This document shows positions 20,501-27,477 of a stretch of DNA of 29,763 nt, in pieces. Every line of letters begins with the position of its first letter. The first letter of the stretch is position 1. The notes beneath the pieces are model-generated. The model was given only the letters and a program-made list of their open reading frames with translations. It was not told the origin of the DNA and did no database searches. The stretch comes from a virus, in the IMG/VR virus record IMGVR_UViG_3300044819_000010, positions 1-29,763 of that record, one strand, 5' to 3'. The translations under genes and the position numbers were made by a program.

Positions 20501-21189
20501 TTAGCTGTCTCCGTCCGGTAGTGCGCCGTGGCCGGCGCGGAGTTTCATCAGATGCCGGAGCCGGCTAGGTGAGACGGGTTTCGGCTTGTCCTCGCCGGGG
20601 AACCGGATCAGGTCCGGGAACGGCATCGGCTCCTGCCAGTTCACTGTGTGGAACTGCCAGTTCTGGATGTCGAGGAGGTTGGAGATCCGGACGAGAAGTG
20701 ATTTCTCGTCGGACCACCATTCCCGATCCGACAGTGCGGCAACGGTCTTCGAGCCCGGCGGCAACCCCTGCACCAACACCCACAGACGCCGGTACGTCAA
20801 CTGTCCCGACCAGAGGAGGGGGAGTTGGTCTTGCGGGCCGTAGCGGGCGGCTAGGTCGGCCTCTACGGCCTCGTAATGCTCGGCTAGGAGCGTTACGAGG
20901 CCGCAGATTCCCCCTTGTCCTGCCCTGTACGGTCACGCCACGCGGAGAAGAACTCCTCGCACTGCCGCAGGGTCGGATCAATCGACTGCCACACCCGGTA
21001 CGACTCCGGCGCCAACGAGGTCTGCGCCCACAAGTCGTAGTTGTTGTCAGCCATCGCCCGGATCGCGGAGGACCGCCAGTCCATCGGCGGTTTGATCCGC
21101 AACGCCTCACCAGCGAGTTCGACGACGTCGAATCCGTCGTCGTCGGGCTCGTTGGTGGCTTCCGCTTGCCCCCTGGCAGCTCCCGCCAT
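20501..21189 (-). CDS. Tail assembly chaperone GT, -1 frameshift product
   Basis: Ribosomes slipping back one base at the GGGGGAA run (20914-20908) leave the G frame after codon 93 and read on to 20501, giving about 229 aa. The second frame before its first usable start (TTG 20800) encodes 'LLAEHYEAVEADLAARYG' and 'LPLLWSGQLTYRRLWVLVQGLPPGS'. These are the conserved signatures of actinophage chaperone T domains, and they are in phase only through the slip. GT binds tape measure and tube protein during tail assembly. Confidence 0.88.
20893..21189 (-). CDS. Tail assembly chaperone G
   Basis: A 98-aa protein from ATG 21189, sharing a base with the major tail stop (TGATG). It is Asp/Glu-rich at the start ('EPDDDGFDVVELAGEALRIKPPMDW') with a helical C-terminus ('LRQCEEFFSAWRDRTGQDKGESAAS'). 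It is the product of most ribosomes that do not shift, stopping at 20895-20893, 13 bases after the slip site. It lies in the conserved location between the major tail protein and the tape measure. Confidence 0.88.
   Translation of the reverse strand: MAGAARGQAEATNEPDDDGFDVVELAGEALRIKPPMDWRSSAIRAMADNNYDLWAQTSLAPESYRVWQSIDPTLRQCEEFFSAWRDRTGQDKGESAAS
20908..20914 (-). promoter_or_regulatory. Programmed -1 frameshift site GGGGGAA
   Basis: In the G frame the site reads aaG GGG GAA. The GGG tRNA can re-pair perfectly one base back, and the next codon becomes GGA. The G stop follows 13 bases later. Re-reading from base 20911 puts the ribosome exactly in phase with the downstream T frame (20911-20800 is a multiple of three). 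Confidence 0.82.
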
Positions 21190-21767
21190 CAGGAGATGTC
21201 ATCCGCGACGACGTAGAACCACTGCACGACGTTCCCGGCAGCGTTCGGGTACGCGGTGAGGGTGACGCCGTACTTCACGGGCTGCCCGGCCGAGATGGTC
21301 AGGTCGTCCTTGTCGGTGACCTCACAGTTCGGCACGTAGGCGCGGATGTGGTTCGTCCCATCCACCATGTCGAACACGGCGGAGTAAAGCTGCCGGGTGC
21401 CCGTGGAGACGGTGTTGATGGTGAACGCCGACGAGGTCGGGGTGATGGAGTTGATGGCCTTCCGGTTGTAAACCTCGAGCGCGGTCGTCGAGGACTCCAG
21501 GAAGGTGACCTTGAACGTCAGGATCTCCTGCTGGATGATGACCCGGACGGGGACGAGGGTCCCGTAGGCGGGGACCGGGTTCGACGTGACAGCGTCACCG
21601 ACGGTGAGGCCGGTGGTGTCGACGAAGCCGGCGTCCTTGAACGTGTTCAGCGGGCCGGTCGCGTTCGTCGGAGCGGTCGCGGAGGTGGGGCCGAACCAGG
21701 CGAGTGAGAGCCCAGCCGCACCGCCTGCGCCGATACCGGCGAGTACGTTGTTAGCGTCAGTAGCCAT
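21189..21767 (-). CDS. Major tail (tube) protein
   Basis: A 192-aa protein; ATG 21767 follows GGAAGGGGACC. The N-terminus is Ala/Gly-rich ('NVLAGIGAGGAAGLSLAWFGPTSATAPTNATG'). 'FKDAGFVDTTGLT' and 'EILTFKVTFLESSTTALEVYN' then match tube-protein strands, as do 'TRQLYSAVFDMVDGTNHIRAYVPNCEVTDKDD' and the closing 'KYGVTLTAYPNAAGNVVQWFYV'. Polymerises into the tail tube. There is no added Ig-like domain. Position before the chaperone pair is diagnostic. Confidence 0.9.
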   Translation of the reverse strand: MATDANNVLAGIGAGGAAGLSLAWFGPTSATAPTNATGPLNTFKDAGFVDTTGLTVGDAVTSNPVPAYGTLVPVRVIIQQEILTFKVTFLESSTTALEVYNRKAINSITPTSSAFTINTVSTGTRQLYSAVFDMVDGTNHIRAYVPNCEVTDKDDLTISAGQPVKYGVTLTAYPNAAGNVVQWFYVVADDIS

Positions 21768-21794
21768 TACAGGGTCCCCTTCCAGGGCATGACA

Positions 21795-21825
21795 AACGCC
21801 CCCGGCCTTACTTGCTGGGGGCGTT
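21795..21825 (-). terminator. Stem-loop upstream of major tail gene
   Basis: AACGCCCCC (21795-21803) and GGGGGCGTT (21817-21825) form a perfect 9-bp stem with a 13-base loop; on the minus strand it is followed by TGTC. It lies in the 80-base gap between the tail terminator and major tail genes inside the late operon. It is therefore probably a processing, stabilising or attenuation element that sets relative expression. Confidence 0.6.
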
Positions 21826-21847
21826 CAGTGGTTGGTGCGGTTGGGTG

Positions 21848-22231
21848 TTACGGGGCCGAGTGGACGGTCACCCTGTACGTCGCCGTGTACCGGCGAACAT
21901 TCGTGTTGTCGTAAGGCACCCAGACGGGCCCTGACGACGTCTCAACCTTCGCGACGACGCCGCCGCCGAACACGTAGCCGGATAGATGCAGCCGGAAGTC
22001 GGACCTGATCTGATCCGACAACAGCCGCGCCGCGGCACGATCGGCCGCGTACACGTCGACGTCGACGACGGCCTGGTCAAGGGTGAGGATCGTGTCCGCG
22101 CCGGCAATCCGCCGGACGACAGCGACAGGAACGGCTGCGACGAGGTTCGCCGGGACGTCAACGGCAGCCGTGCAGCCCTGGCGGGTGCGAATGTAGGTGG
22201 TGAGCATCAACTCGACGTCGACGAAGGCCAT
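21848..22231 (-). CDS. Tail terminator protein
   Basis: A 127-aa protein from ATG 22231. The opening 'FVDVELMLTTYIRTRQGCTAAVDVPANLVAAVPVAVVRRIAG' matches tail-terminator proteins, as do 'LTLDQAVVDVDVYAADRAAARLLSDQIRSDFR' and the closing 'RRYTATYRVTVHS'. This is the alpha/beta fold that caps the tail tube at the connector. It is the last gene before the major tail protein. Confidence 0.8.
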   Translation of the reverse strand: MAFVDVELMLTTYIRTRQGCTAAVDVPANLVAAVPVAVVRRIAGADTILTLDQAVVDVDVYAADRAAARLLSDQIRSDFRLHLSGYVFGGGVVAKVETSSGPVWVPYDNTNVRRYTATYRVTVHSAP

Positions 22232-22599
22232 CAGTCGCCGGCCGCGTTGAAGAGCGCCTTGCCGAGGGTCCGGTGTCCATCCATGGCGCCGATGGTCACG
22301 GTGTACGTCTTCCCGTCGGCCGTGGTCCGGGTGGTGGTGTATTCGCCGCGCCCGTACTCGACTTCGATCGCTTCTGGGGCAGTGTTTTCGACGCGTCCGT
22401 AGGCCCGGTCAGGCTTCACGCCAGACGAGACACTGAATGCGCCCTTGTAGCGGCCGGGATGCCCGGATGTCGGGTCGACTGGAGCGGATGCTTCCGCGAG
22501 TGCAGCGACCTGCTCTGCCCGGGCGCGCATCTCCGCTTCGATCATCGGTGATTTGAGGAGTTCGCCGATGCCCTCGTAGGAGGCATTGAAGGTGCTCAC
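22231..22599 (-). CDS. Head-tail connector / HK97 gp10-like protein
   Basis: A 122-aa protein; GTG 22599 overlaps the upstream stop (GTGA); the frame is open much further upstream only as a shadow. The N-terminal helices 'LLKSPMIEAEMRARAEQVAALAEASAP' precede 'GRYKGAFSVSSGVKPDRAYGRVENTAPEAIEVEYG' and an 'ALFNAAGD' end, as in gp10-like tail-completion proteins. Its stop overlaps the tail terminator's ATG. Confidence 0.78.
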   Translation of the reverse strand: MSTFNASYEGIGELLKSPMIEAEMRARAEQVAALAEASAPVDPTSGHPGRYKGAFSVSSGVKPDRAYGRVENTAPEAIEVEYGRGEYTTTRTTADGKTYTVTIGAMDGHRTLGKALFNAAGD

Positions 22600-22928
22600 C
22601 CGGTCACGACCTGAAGTTTGACGGCGACGCCGGCCTGCCATCCGGTGAGCGGGTGGCGCCAGTCGGAGGGTTCGCCGTCGACGTCGTAGGTGACGCCACG
22701 CACGATCACCTTGTCGATCGCGGTGATGGCGGTCCCTGTCGGCAAGTAGACGGTGGGTTGAGTGGTGATCGTGTCCCGTGCCTGTGTGAGCTCGGTCGAC
22801 CCGGCAGGCGCGAACGCGCCCGTCACGACAGTGGTTGCGACGGTGCCGTAGGTGTCTGAGCCGTAGGAGTTCTGGCTGATGACGCCTTGTGTGTTGATGG
22901 TGATGGTGTCGCCGAAGGGGAACAGCAT
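22596..22928 (-). CDS. Head closure / connector protein
   Basis: A 110-aa protein; ATG 22928 shares a base with the upstream stop. It is beta-rich: 'FGDTITINTQGVISQNSYGSDTYG', 'AFAPAGSTELTQARDTITTQPTVYLPTGTAITAIDKVIVRGVTYDVDGEPSDW'. The last part is the typical end of small head-closure proteins (SPP1 gp16-like). Forms the ring between adaptor and tail. Confidence 0.78.
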   Translation of the reverse strand: MLFPFGDTITINTQGVISQNSYGSDTYGTVATTVVTGAFAPAGSTELTQARDTITTQPTVYLPTGTAITAIDKVIVRGVTYDVDGEPSDWRHPLTGWQAGVAVKLQVVTG

Positions 22929-23359
22929 CAGGAGTCGGTGTCGAACTGGTCGAAGCCGCCGATGGTGTCGTGGAACGTGCCCGAGTCGGTCTGGATGGAC
23001 CCGTCTTCCCACCAAGGCAGGTTCTGGCCGGCCGTGGTGGGGAGGGTTTCGATGGTGAATCCGCCGCCTCCCCCTGCGAGGCGACGAAGTGCAGCCTTAT
23101 TGGTGCGGGTGAGGTAGATACCACCTGGCGCGGAGCCGACGGAGAACGGGCCGGCGACCTGCGCAGCAACGGATCCGGGGTTGAGGTAGGCCCGCGAGGC
23201 GACGTCGAGGACGACGGGTGTCGCGTTGTCGGGGAGTGGGGTGACGACCGTCTGGCACAACTGCTGCGAGAGCTGCAGGACCAGATAGGCGCGGTCCAAG
23301 TCGATGGAGGCGATGCCGAGGAAGGTGCCGAGGTCGTCGGGCGTGACTTGGAACACCAC
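22928..23359 (-). CDS. Head-tail adaptor protein
   Basis: A 143-aa protein with GTG 23359 after GGAGG. The N-terminal half is helical as in HK97 gp6/SPP1 gp15 adaptors ('PDDLGTFLGIASIDLDRAYLVLQLSQQLCQTVVTPLP', then 'VLDVASRAYLNPG'). A Gly-rich turn and an acidic C-terminus follow. It is the first connector gene after the capsid gene, as expected for the protein that docks on the portal. Confidence 0.8.
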   Translation of the reverse strand: MVFQVTPDDLGTFLGIASIDLDRAYLVLQLSQQLCQTVVTPLPDNATPVVLDVASRAYLNPGSVAAQVAGPFSVGSAPGGIYLTRTNKAALRRLAGGGGGFTIETLPTTAGQNLPWWEDGSIQTDSGTFHDTIGGFDQFDTDS

Positions 23360-23391
23360 GACAACCTCCAGGCGAAGACGAGTGGGCCGGT

Positions 23392-23426
23392 GCTGGCAGC
23401 CCCGCCTTGTGGGCGGGACTGCCAGC
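23392..23426 (-). terminator. Strong stem-loop after major capsid gene
   Basis: GCTGGCAGCCCCGCC (23392-23406) and GGCGGGACTGCCAGC (23412-23426) form a 15-bp stem with a 5-base loop; the single mismatch becomes a G-U pair in the minus-strand RNA. It begins 8 bases beyond the capsid stop. Without a U-run it is best read as a partial terminator or 3' stabiliser that raises capsid message over downstream genes. Confidence 0.7.
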
Positions 23427-23434
23427 GACGCGGA

Positions 23435-24691
23435 TCAGAAAGCGGCCGAGCCCTTGGTGTAGAGCACGAACGCGTCCTTGCTGCCCATCACGAAGCCGTA
23501 GTAGGCCTCCACGAGGAGCAGGGTGAGGTTCTCCTGGAACGCGGAGTGCCAGGTCGACCCGTCGAAGTACGACGCCTCACGGGACACCTGGACGGAGATG
23601 TCCATGCCCACGCCGTAGGCGCACTGCGACCAGTCGCCACCGACGCCGCGGAGACCGGAGTCGACGCCACCGACGCCGGAGGCCACGACGGTGGCCTTCG
23701 ACGCGGCAGCGGTGCCGCCGGTCAGGAGCCGCTGGTCAGCGGTGAAGGGAGCGGACTCCGCGTTGACGTTCGAGGCGATGGCCGGGAACGTGATGGTGTA
23801 CGGGCCGGGAGCAGTGCCGGTGACGGTGACGGCCGAGTAGATGCCGCCCCACGCCTGCACGTGACCCTGGATCGTCGCACCGGAAGCGTTGAACGCCTCC
23901 GTGACCGAGTTGCCGCCCGAGGACAGGACGAACGTGCCGCCGGTCGGGGTGCCGATGATGTTCAGCGTCTGCACCTGGTCGCCTGCACGCCAGTACTTGC
24001 CCGAGACTCCCTTGCCGAACGACACGGGGTAGCCGGCGAGGGTGTTGGCGATGCCGGAGTCGTTCGTCGACGTGGAGTGCGCGTCGTTGAACAGCGGACG
24101 ACCCAGGGTGTCGGTCTGGAGCAGCGCGTCGACCTTGAACCGCGGGTCGGCGGCGATGCCGGTGAAGTCGTAGTTCTTGTCCACGACCTTGCCGGCGCCG
24201 TTGACGATGTCCGCGTACAGGCCACCGTTGGCCTGTGTCGCGGTCCCCAAAGCGACGGAGGTCGTCGCCTGGTTCAACGCGTCCGTGAACGGGCCAGCGC
24301 CACCGGTGCGGGAGTCCAGTCCGTTGATCGCAGCCTGGTCGAACGCACGGGCGATCGCAGTGGGGAGATCCTGCGCGAGCTGGTCATACAGCCCGGCGGG
24401 GTTGGTCATCGCGACCTCGTTGGAGACCGGGACGAGCAGGGCGACCTTCTTGCCGGTCATGATCTTGACGCCGACGCCGACCTGCGAAGCCGGCTTCACG
24501 CCGCCTTCTGTGACCCATCCGGCCTGCGGGATGTCCATGGGGACGGGGATCGCGGTGTTCGCCGAGACGGACAGCGGGACGCGTCGAGCCAGCGACATGA
24601 CGGCCGAGGTCTCGGACGCCTTCGCGAAGATCGGCCCCGTGATGGTGGGGGGCAGCAGGGTGCTGTTGACAGCACTGAGCTGAGTAGCCAT
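23435..24691 (-). CDS. Major capsid protein, HK97 fold
   Basis: A 418-aa protein from ATG 24691. The sequence has the HK97 layout: the N-arm 'STLLPPTITGPIFAKASETSAVMSLARRVPLS'; the E-loop region 'IPVPMDIPQAGWVTEGGVKPAS'; the spine helix and P-domain 'LYDQLAQDLPTAIARAFDQAAINGLD'; and later 'NGAGKVVDKNYDFTGIAADPRFKVDALLQTDTLGRPLF'. An extended insertion at about 230-330 ('TGGTFVLSSGGNSVTEAFNASGA') could be a surface domain. A scaffold gene precedes it and no separate protease is seen. Confidence 0.92.
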   Translation of the reverse strand: MATQLSAVNSTLLPPTITGPIFAKASETSAVMSLARRVPLSVSANTAIPVPMDIPQAGWVTEGGVKPASQVGVGVKIMTGKKVALLVPVSNEVAMTNPAGLYDQLAQDLPTAIARAFDQAAINGLDSRTGGAGPFTDALNQATTSVALGTATQANGGLYADIVNGAGKVVDKNYDFTGIAADPRFKVDALLQTDTLGRPLFNDAHSTSTNDSGIANTLAGYPVSFGKGVSGKYWRAGDQVQTLNIIGTPTGGTFVLSSGGNSVTEAFNASGATIQGHVQAWGGIYSAVTVTGTAPGPYTITFPAIASNVNAESAPFTADQRLLTGGTAAASKATVVASGVGGVDSGLRGVGGDWSQCAYGVGMDISVQVSREASYFDGSTWHSAFQENLTLLLVEAYYGFVMGSKDAFVLYTKGSAAF

Positions 24692-24710
24692 GTCTTACTC
24701 CTTGGGTGCC

Positions 24711-25229
24711 CTACGGGGCGAGTTGTGTGCCCAGGAATGAGGCGAATGCCTCTCTGGGGGTGCTGACAGCCCCGGGCTGCGAACCCTGTGCAGGGTTGGG
24801 CGCTGGGGGGCGGGGTCCTGCTGGCTGCCCTGCGGCTGCGTTCTTCGCGGCGAGCCGTGCGGCCCGCGTCTCGAGTTCCTGCTCAGTGCCGGAGCCGAGG
24901 AAGTCGAAGTCCTCCTCAGCGATGCCGTGCTTGAGGGCGATCCGGAACCGAAGCGCGTCGTTCTTCGCCTCGTCGGCTTCCTGCCTGGCCGCGTTAGCGG
25001 CCTCCTGGAGTCGCTGCTCGTTCGTCTTCGACGCCGCAGCCCACGTCTCGTACTCTTTGAGCTTCGGCGCAGCGGCATCGAGTGCCGCCCTGTTGTCTTT
25101 CGCCCGGGACTCCCACTTGCGGGCCTCGGCCTTCCAGTCGGGCTCCGCGGGGGGATCTGTCGTCGGCGCAGCTGCGGCCGGCGTTGCTGGGGTGGCGGGA
25201 TCCGTTGCGGCAGTGGGGGTTTCGGGCAT
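24711..25229 (-). CDS. Capsid scaffolding protein
   Basis: A 172-aa protein from ATG 25229. The Pro/Ala-rich N-terminus is disordered. A strong coiled coil covers about 32-105 ('WKAEARKWESRAKDNRAALDAAAPKLKEYE', 'RLQEAANAARQEADEAKNDALRFRIALKHGI'). A Pro/Gln-rich linker and a short terminal helix ('PREAFASFLGTQL') that probably binds capsid complete it. This is the standard actinophage scaffold layout directly upstream of the capsid gene. Confidence 0.9.
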   Translation of the reverse strand: MPETPTAATDPATPATPAAAAPTTDPPAEPDWKAEARKWESRAKDNRAALDAAAPKLKEYETWAAASKTNEQRLQEAANAARQEADEAKNDALRFRIALKHGIAEEDFDFLGSGTEQELETRAARLAAKNAAAGQPAGPRPPAPNPAQGSQPGAVSTPREAFASFLGTQLAP

Positions 25230-25270
25230 GACTGAACCTTCCGTGCGGAATGGTTGGCGAGCCGTGCGGC

Positions 25271-25951
25271 TCAGTTAGTGGTGCGGCCCTCGAATGCCTG
25301 TCGCCAGGCGATCCGCTGGTTTCGTGACCCACGTACTCCGTGGGTGGCTTTCGCGTAGTCGGCCTGCCATTGGCGGATCTGCGCGGACGGCTCGTAGGCC
25401 GTGAACACTGGTTCGGCGTGGCACCGGCAGTGATCGTGGGACTTGAAGTCGGCGCTGTCTTCGGACTTGTAGACGGCGCCGCGGGTGGCGAGGAGCGCGC
25501 AGAACGCGCAGCAGCCCGGCTCGGGAACGCGAGCCCAGCCCTTGGCCTTCGCGTCCGCTGCGACGGAGTTGACGATCGTGTCGCGTCCGACGTCGAGGAC
25601 GAGTTTCGTTGTCGCGCCTTCGAGACGCGGGTGAACGTCTACGAGGGAGAGTGGCTGGCCCTTGTTGTCGTGGGTGGCCCAGCCGACTGTCTTGGTGACC
25701 TGCTCGAGCGGCGCTGGATCCGCTACTGCCGCGGAGTGCTTCCCCAGGCCTGCGTCGACTCGTGCGCGCTGGTAGAACCGCCCCGAGAGTGCCCCGGAGA
25801 GGCGCCCGTACTTGGTGGTGATGGCTTGGATGAGCAGCGACAGCCGTGGGTCGTCGGGGCCGCTGATGTGCGGGTAGACGCCGGCCAGGTCTTGCGCTGC
25901 GAGTGCAGCCAGGCCAGCCTGCGTGGCCTGGTGCTGGTTACTGTCCGCCAC
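25271..25951 (-). CDS. MuF-like minor head protein
   Basis: A 226-aa protein from ATG 25951, overlapping the portal gene end by 14 bases. The C-terminal half has the conserved Cys/His cluster of VG15/MuF-type minor head proteins: C147/C148/C151 ('GCCAFCALLATRGAVY') and H172/H174/C175/C177/H178 ('SHDHCRCHAEPVF'), a probable zinc site. The N-terminal half is helical. It is found beside the portal and is thought to be an internal head protein that may be ejected. No extra toxin domain is fused. Confidence 0.82.
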   Translation of the reverse strand: MADSNQHQATQAGLAALAAQDLAGVYPHISGPDDPRLSLLIQAITTKYGRLSGALSGRFYQRARVDAGLGKHSAAVADPAPLEQVTKTVGWATHDNKGQPLSLVDVHPRLEGATTKLVLDVGRDTIVNSVAADAKAKGWARVPEPGCCAFCALLATRGAVYKSEDSADFKSHDHCRCHAEPVFTAYEPSAQIRQWQADYAKATHGVRGSRNQRIAWRQAFEGRTTN

Positions 25952-27461
25952 CTGGCACCGTCGGCGGCTCGGCTGACGGTGCAGGCTTGTTCGTCTTCGC
26001 TGCGGACACGTCTGCGGCGACGGTGAGGTCAGCGCGGGCCTGCTTGACCTGGATGGACGTGGCGAGCTCGGCCAGGTCGGACGCCGTGACGTCCAGTTTG
26101 CGGTCCTGCTCGAGTTGAGCGCGCTGGACGGCGTTGAAACCGGCTTCCTTCAACGTCACGTCGGACGTCGCCGGGATAGCGCCCATCTGGACCATCTTGA
26201 ACAGGAAGTCGCCGGTCGCTGCCGGCGTGCGGGTGGCGGCGTCGATCCAGTCCGTCGTCAGGCCCTTCATCCCGGCCGGGACTGGCGCACCGCCGTTCGC
26301 GACCCGCCAGGCGAGACGCATGACGCGCTCTTGCGGGTCGCTGAACTGGTTCTGCACCTCACGGGCCCGGTTCTCCAACCCGGCATGGGCAACGCGGATC
26401 GCATCCGCCGAGGCCGGGTTGGCCGTGGAGGTGAGGCCGAAGTAGGAGGGCGGGAACTGCGACGCCGCAGCCATCAACTGCGCCTGCTCGTCGATGATCT
26501 TCGTGAACACGGACGGGTCGAACGCCTGGAACTGCCCGACCTGCGGCAGGTTCCCGTCTTCGTCGCGTTGGAACGCCACAAACTTGCTCATGGTCATCTC
26601 GAGCGCGGACTTGGGTGTGCCGTCGGGGTTGACGTAGTCGGATTCGTCGGCGCCGAGGACGTAACGGTGGGGGACGGAGTAGACCTCGCGGGCGATCTCC
26701 ATGCCCAGCAGCGACCGGCAAGCGGAGTCGGTGATGTTCCGGATGGCCGGCGTGATCTCCGAACGCCCTTCGCGGTCCGCGGATCGGGGGCGGTTGGCGA
26801 AGCGGACGACGCACACTTCCCCGAAACCGTGCTCATCCCGGTCGTCGACCGTCCACGCGGAGGATTGGACTTCGCGGGACATGTAGATCGACACGTTGGG
26901 CAGGTAGAGGACTGCCCGCTGGACGCCTTCGGCCTGATACGCCTGATACGCAGCGGTCGTGGTGCGGGTCCGCGGATCCCAAGCCAACGAGAGGTTGAGG
27001 GGCGATTCGACGGTGACGAGGGGATCACCGTTGTCGTCCTGGCCGACGATCTGATAGCCGCGGCCGTAGACGAGTGCGTCGAGGTAGGACAGGGGTGCTT
27101 CGGCGTCGAGGTCGTTGGCTTGCCAGATGTCGGCGAGCTCGGTGTCGACGTCCGTGGAGTCAGGCAGCCGGAAGCCGTCGACGACTGCCCTCTGTACGAG
27201 GGGGTCGATGCAGATCCGCGGCCAGTCCACGACTGTCCGGATCCGCGACAACGCGGCGGGGATGGTGACGCCCAGGTCGTAGAGCCGTTGCGTGCCCTCG
27301 TAGTAGGCGTTCGTCAACTGCATCATCGGCAGCTGGAACTGCAGCCGCGACGACAGCGAGTTGATCGTCGCCGTTTCCTCGTCCGACAGCCCTTGGGGGT
27401 TTGCGGGTGGGAGGAACGCCCCGACCTGGGTGTAGGAGAGACCTGCGGGGGCTACAGCCAC
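25938..27461 (-). CDS. Portal protein, SPP1 gp6-like
   Basis: A 507-aa protein from GTG 27461. Key features: the N-terminal helical clip ('ATINSLSSRLQFQLPMMQLTNAYYEGTQRLYDLGVTIP'); wing segments 'VVDWPRICIDPLVQRAVVDGFRLP'; the 'GRGYQIVGQDDNGDPLVTVESPLNLSLAWDPRT' strand region; and stem/crown helices near 'LMAAASQFPPSYFGLTSTANPASADAIRVAHAGLENRAREVQNQF'. The dodecameric portal is the DNA gate and docking site for terminase. The length is typical of the family. Confidence 0.92.
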   Translation of the reverse strand: MAVAPAGLSYTQVGAFLPPANPQGLSDEETATINSLSSRLQFQLPMMQLTNAYYEGTQRLYDLGVTIPAALSRIRTVVDWPRICIDPLVQRAVVDGFRLPDSTDVDTELADIWQANDLDAEAPLSYLDALVYGRGYQIVGQDDNGDPLVTVESPLNLSLAWDPRTRTTTAAYQAYQAEGVQRAVLYLPNVSIYMSREVQSSAWTVDDRDEHGFGEVCVVRFANRPRSADREGRSEITPAIRNITDSACRSLLGMEIAREVYSVPHRYVLGADESDYVNPDGTPKSALEMTMSKFVAFQRDEDGNLPQVGQFQAFDPSVFTKIIDEQAQLMAAASQFPPSYFGLTSTANPASADAIRVAHAGLENRAREVQNQFSDPQERVMRLAWRVANGGAPVPAGMKGLTTDWIDAATRTPAATGDFLFKMVQMGAIPATSDVTLKEAGFNAVQRAQLEQDRKLDVTASDLAELATSIQVKQARADLTVAADVSAAKTNKPAPSAEPPTVPGGGQ

Positions 27462-27477
27462 GGTCGCCCCTCCCGGG

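Noticed and set aside
22970-24766. 598-aa plus-strand ORF opposite the capsid gene
   Set aside because: Antisense to the major capsid and adaptor genes; Gly/Arg/Asp-rich frame without domains, typical of GC-rich antisense.
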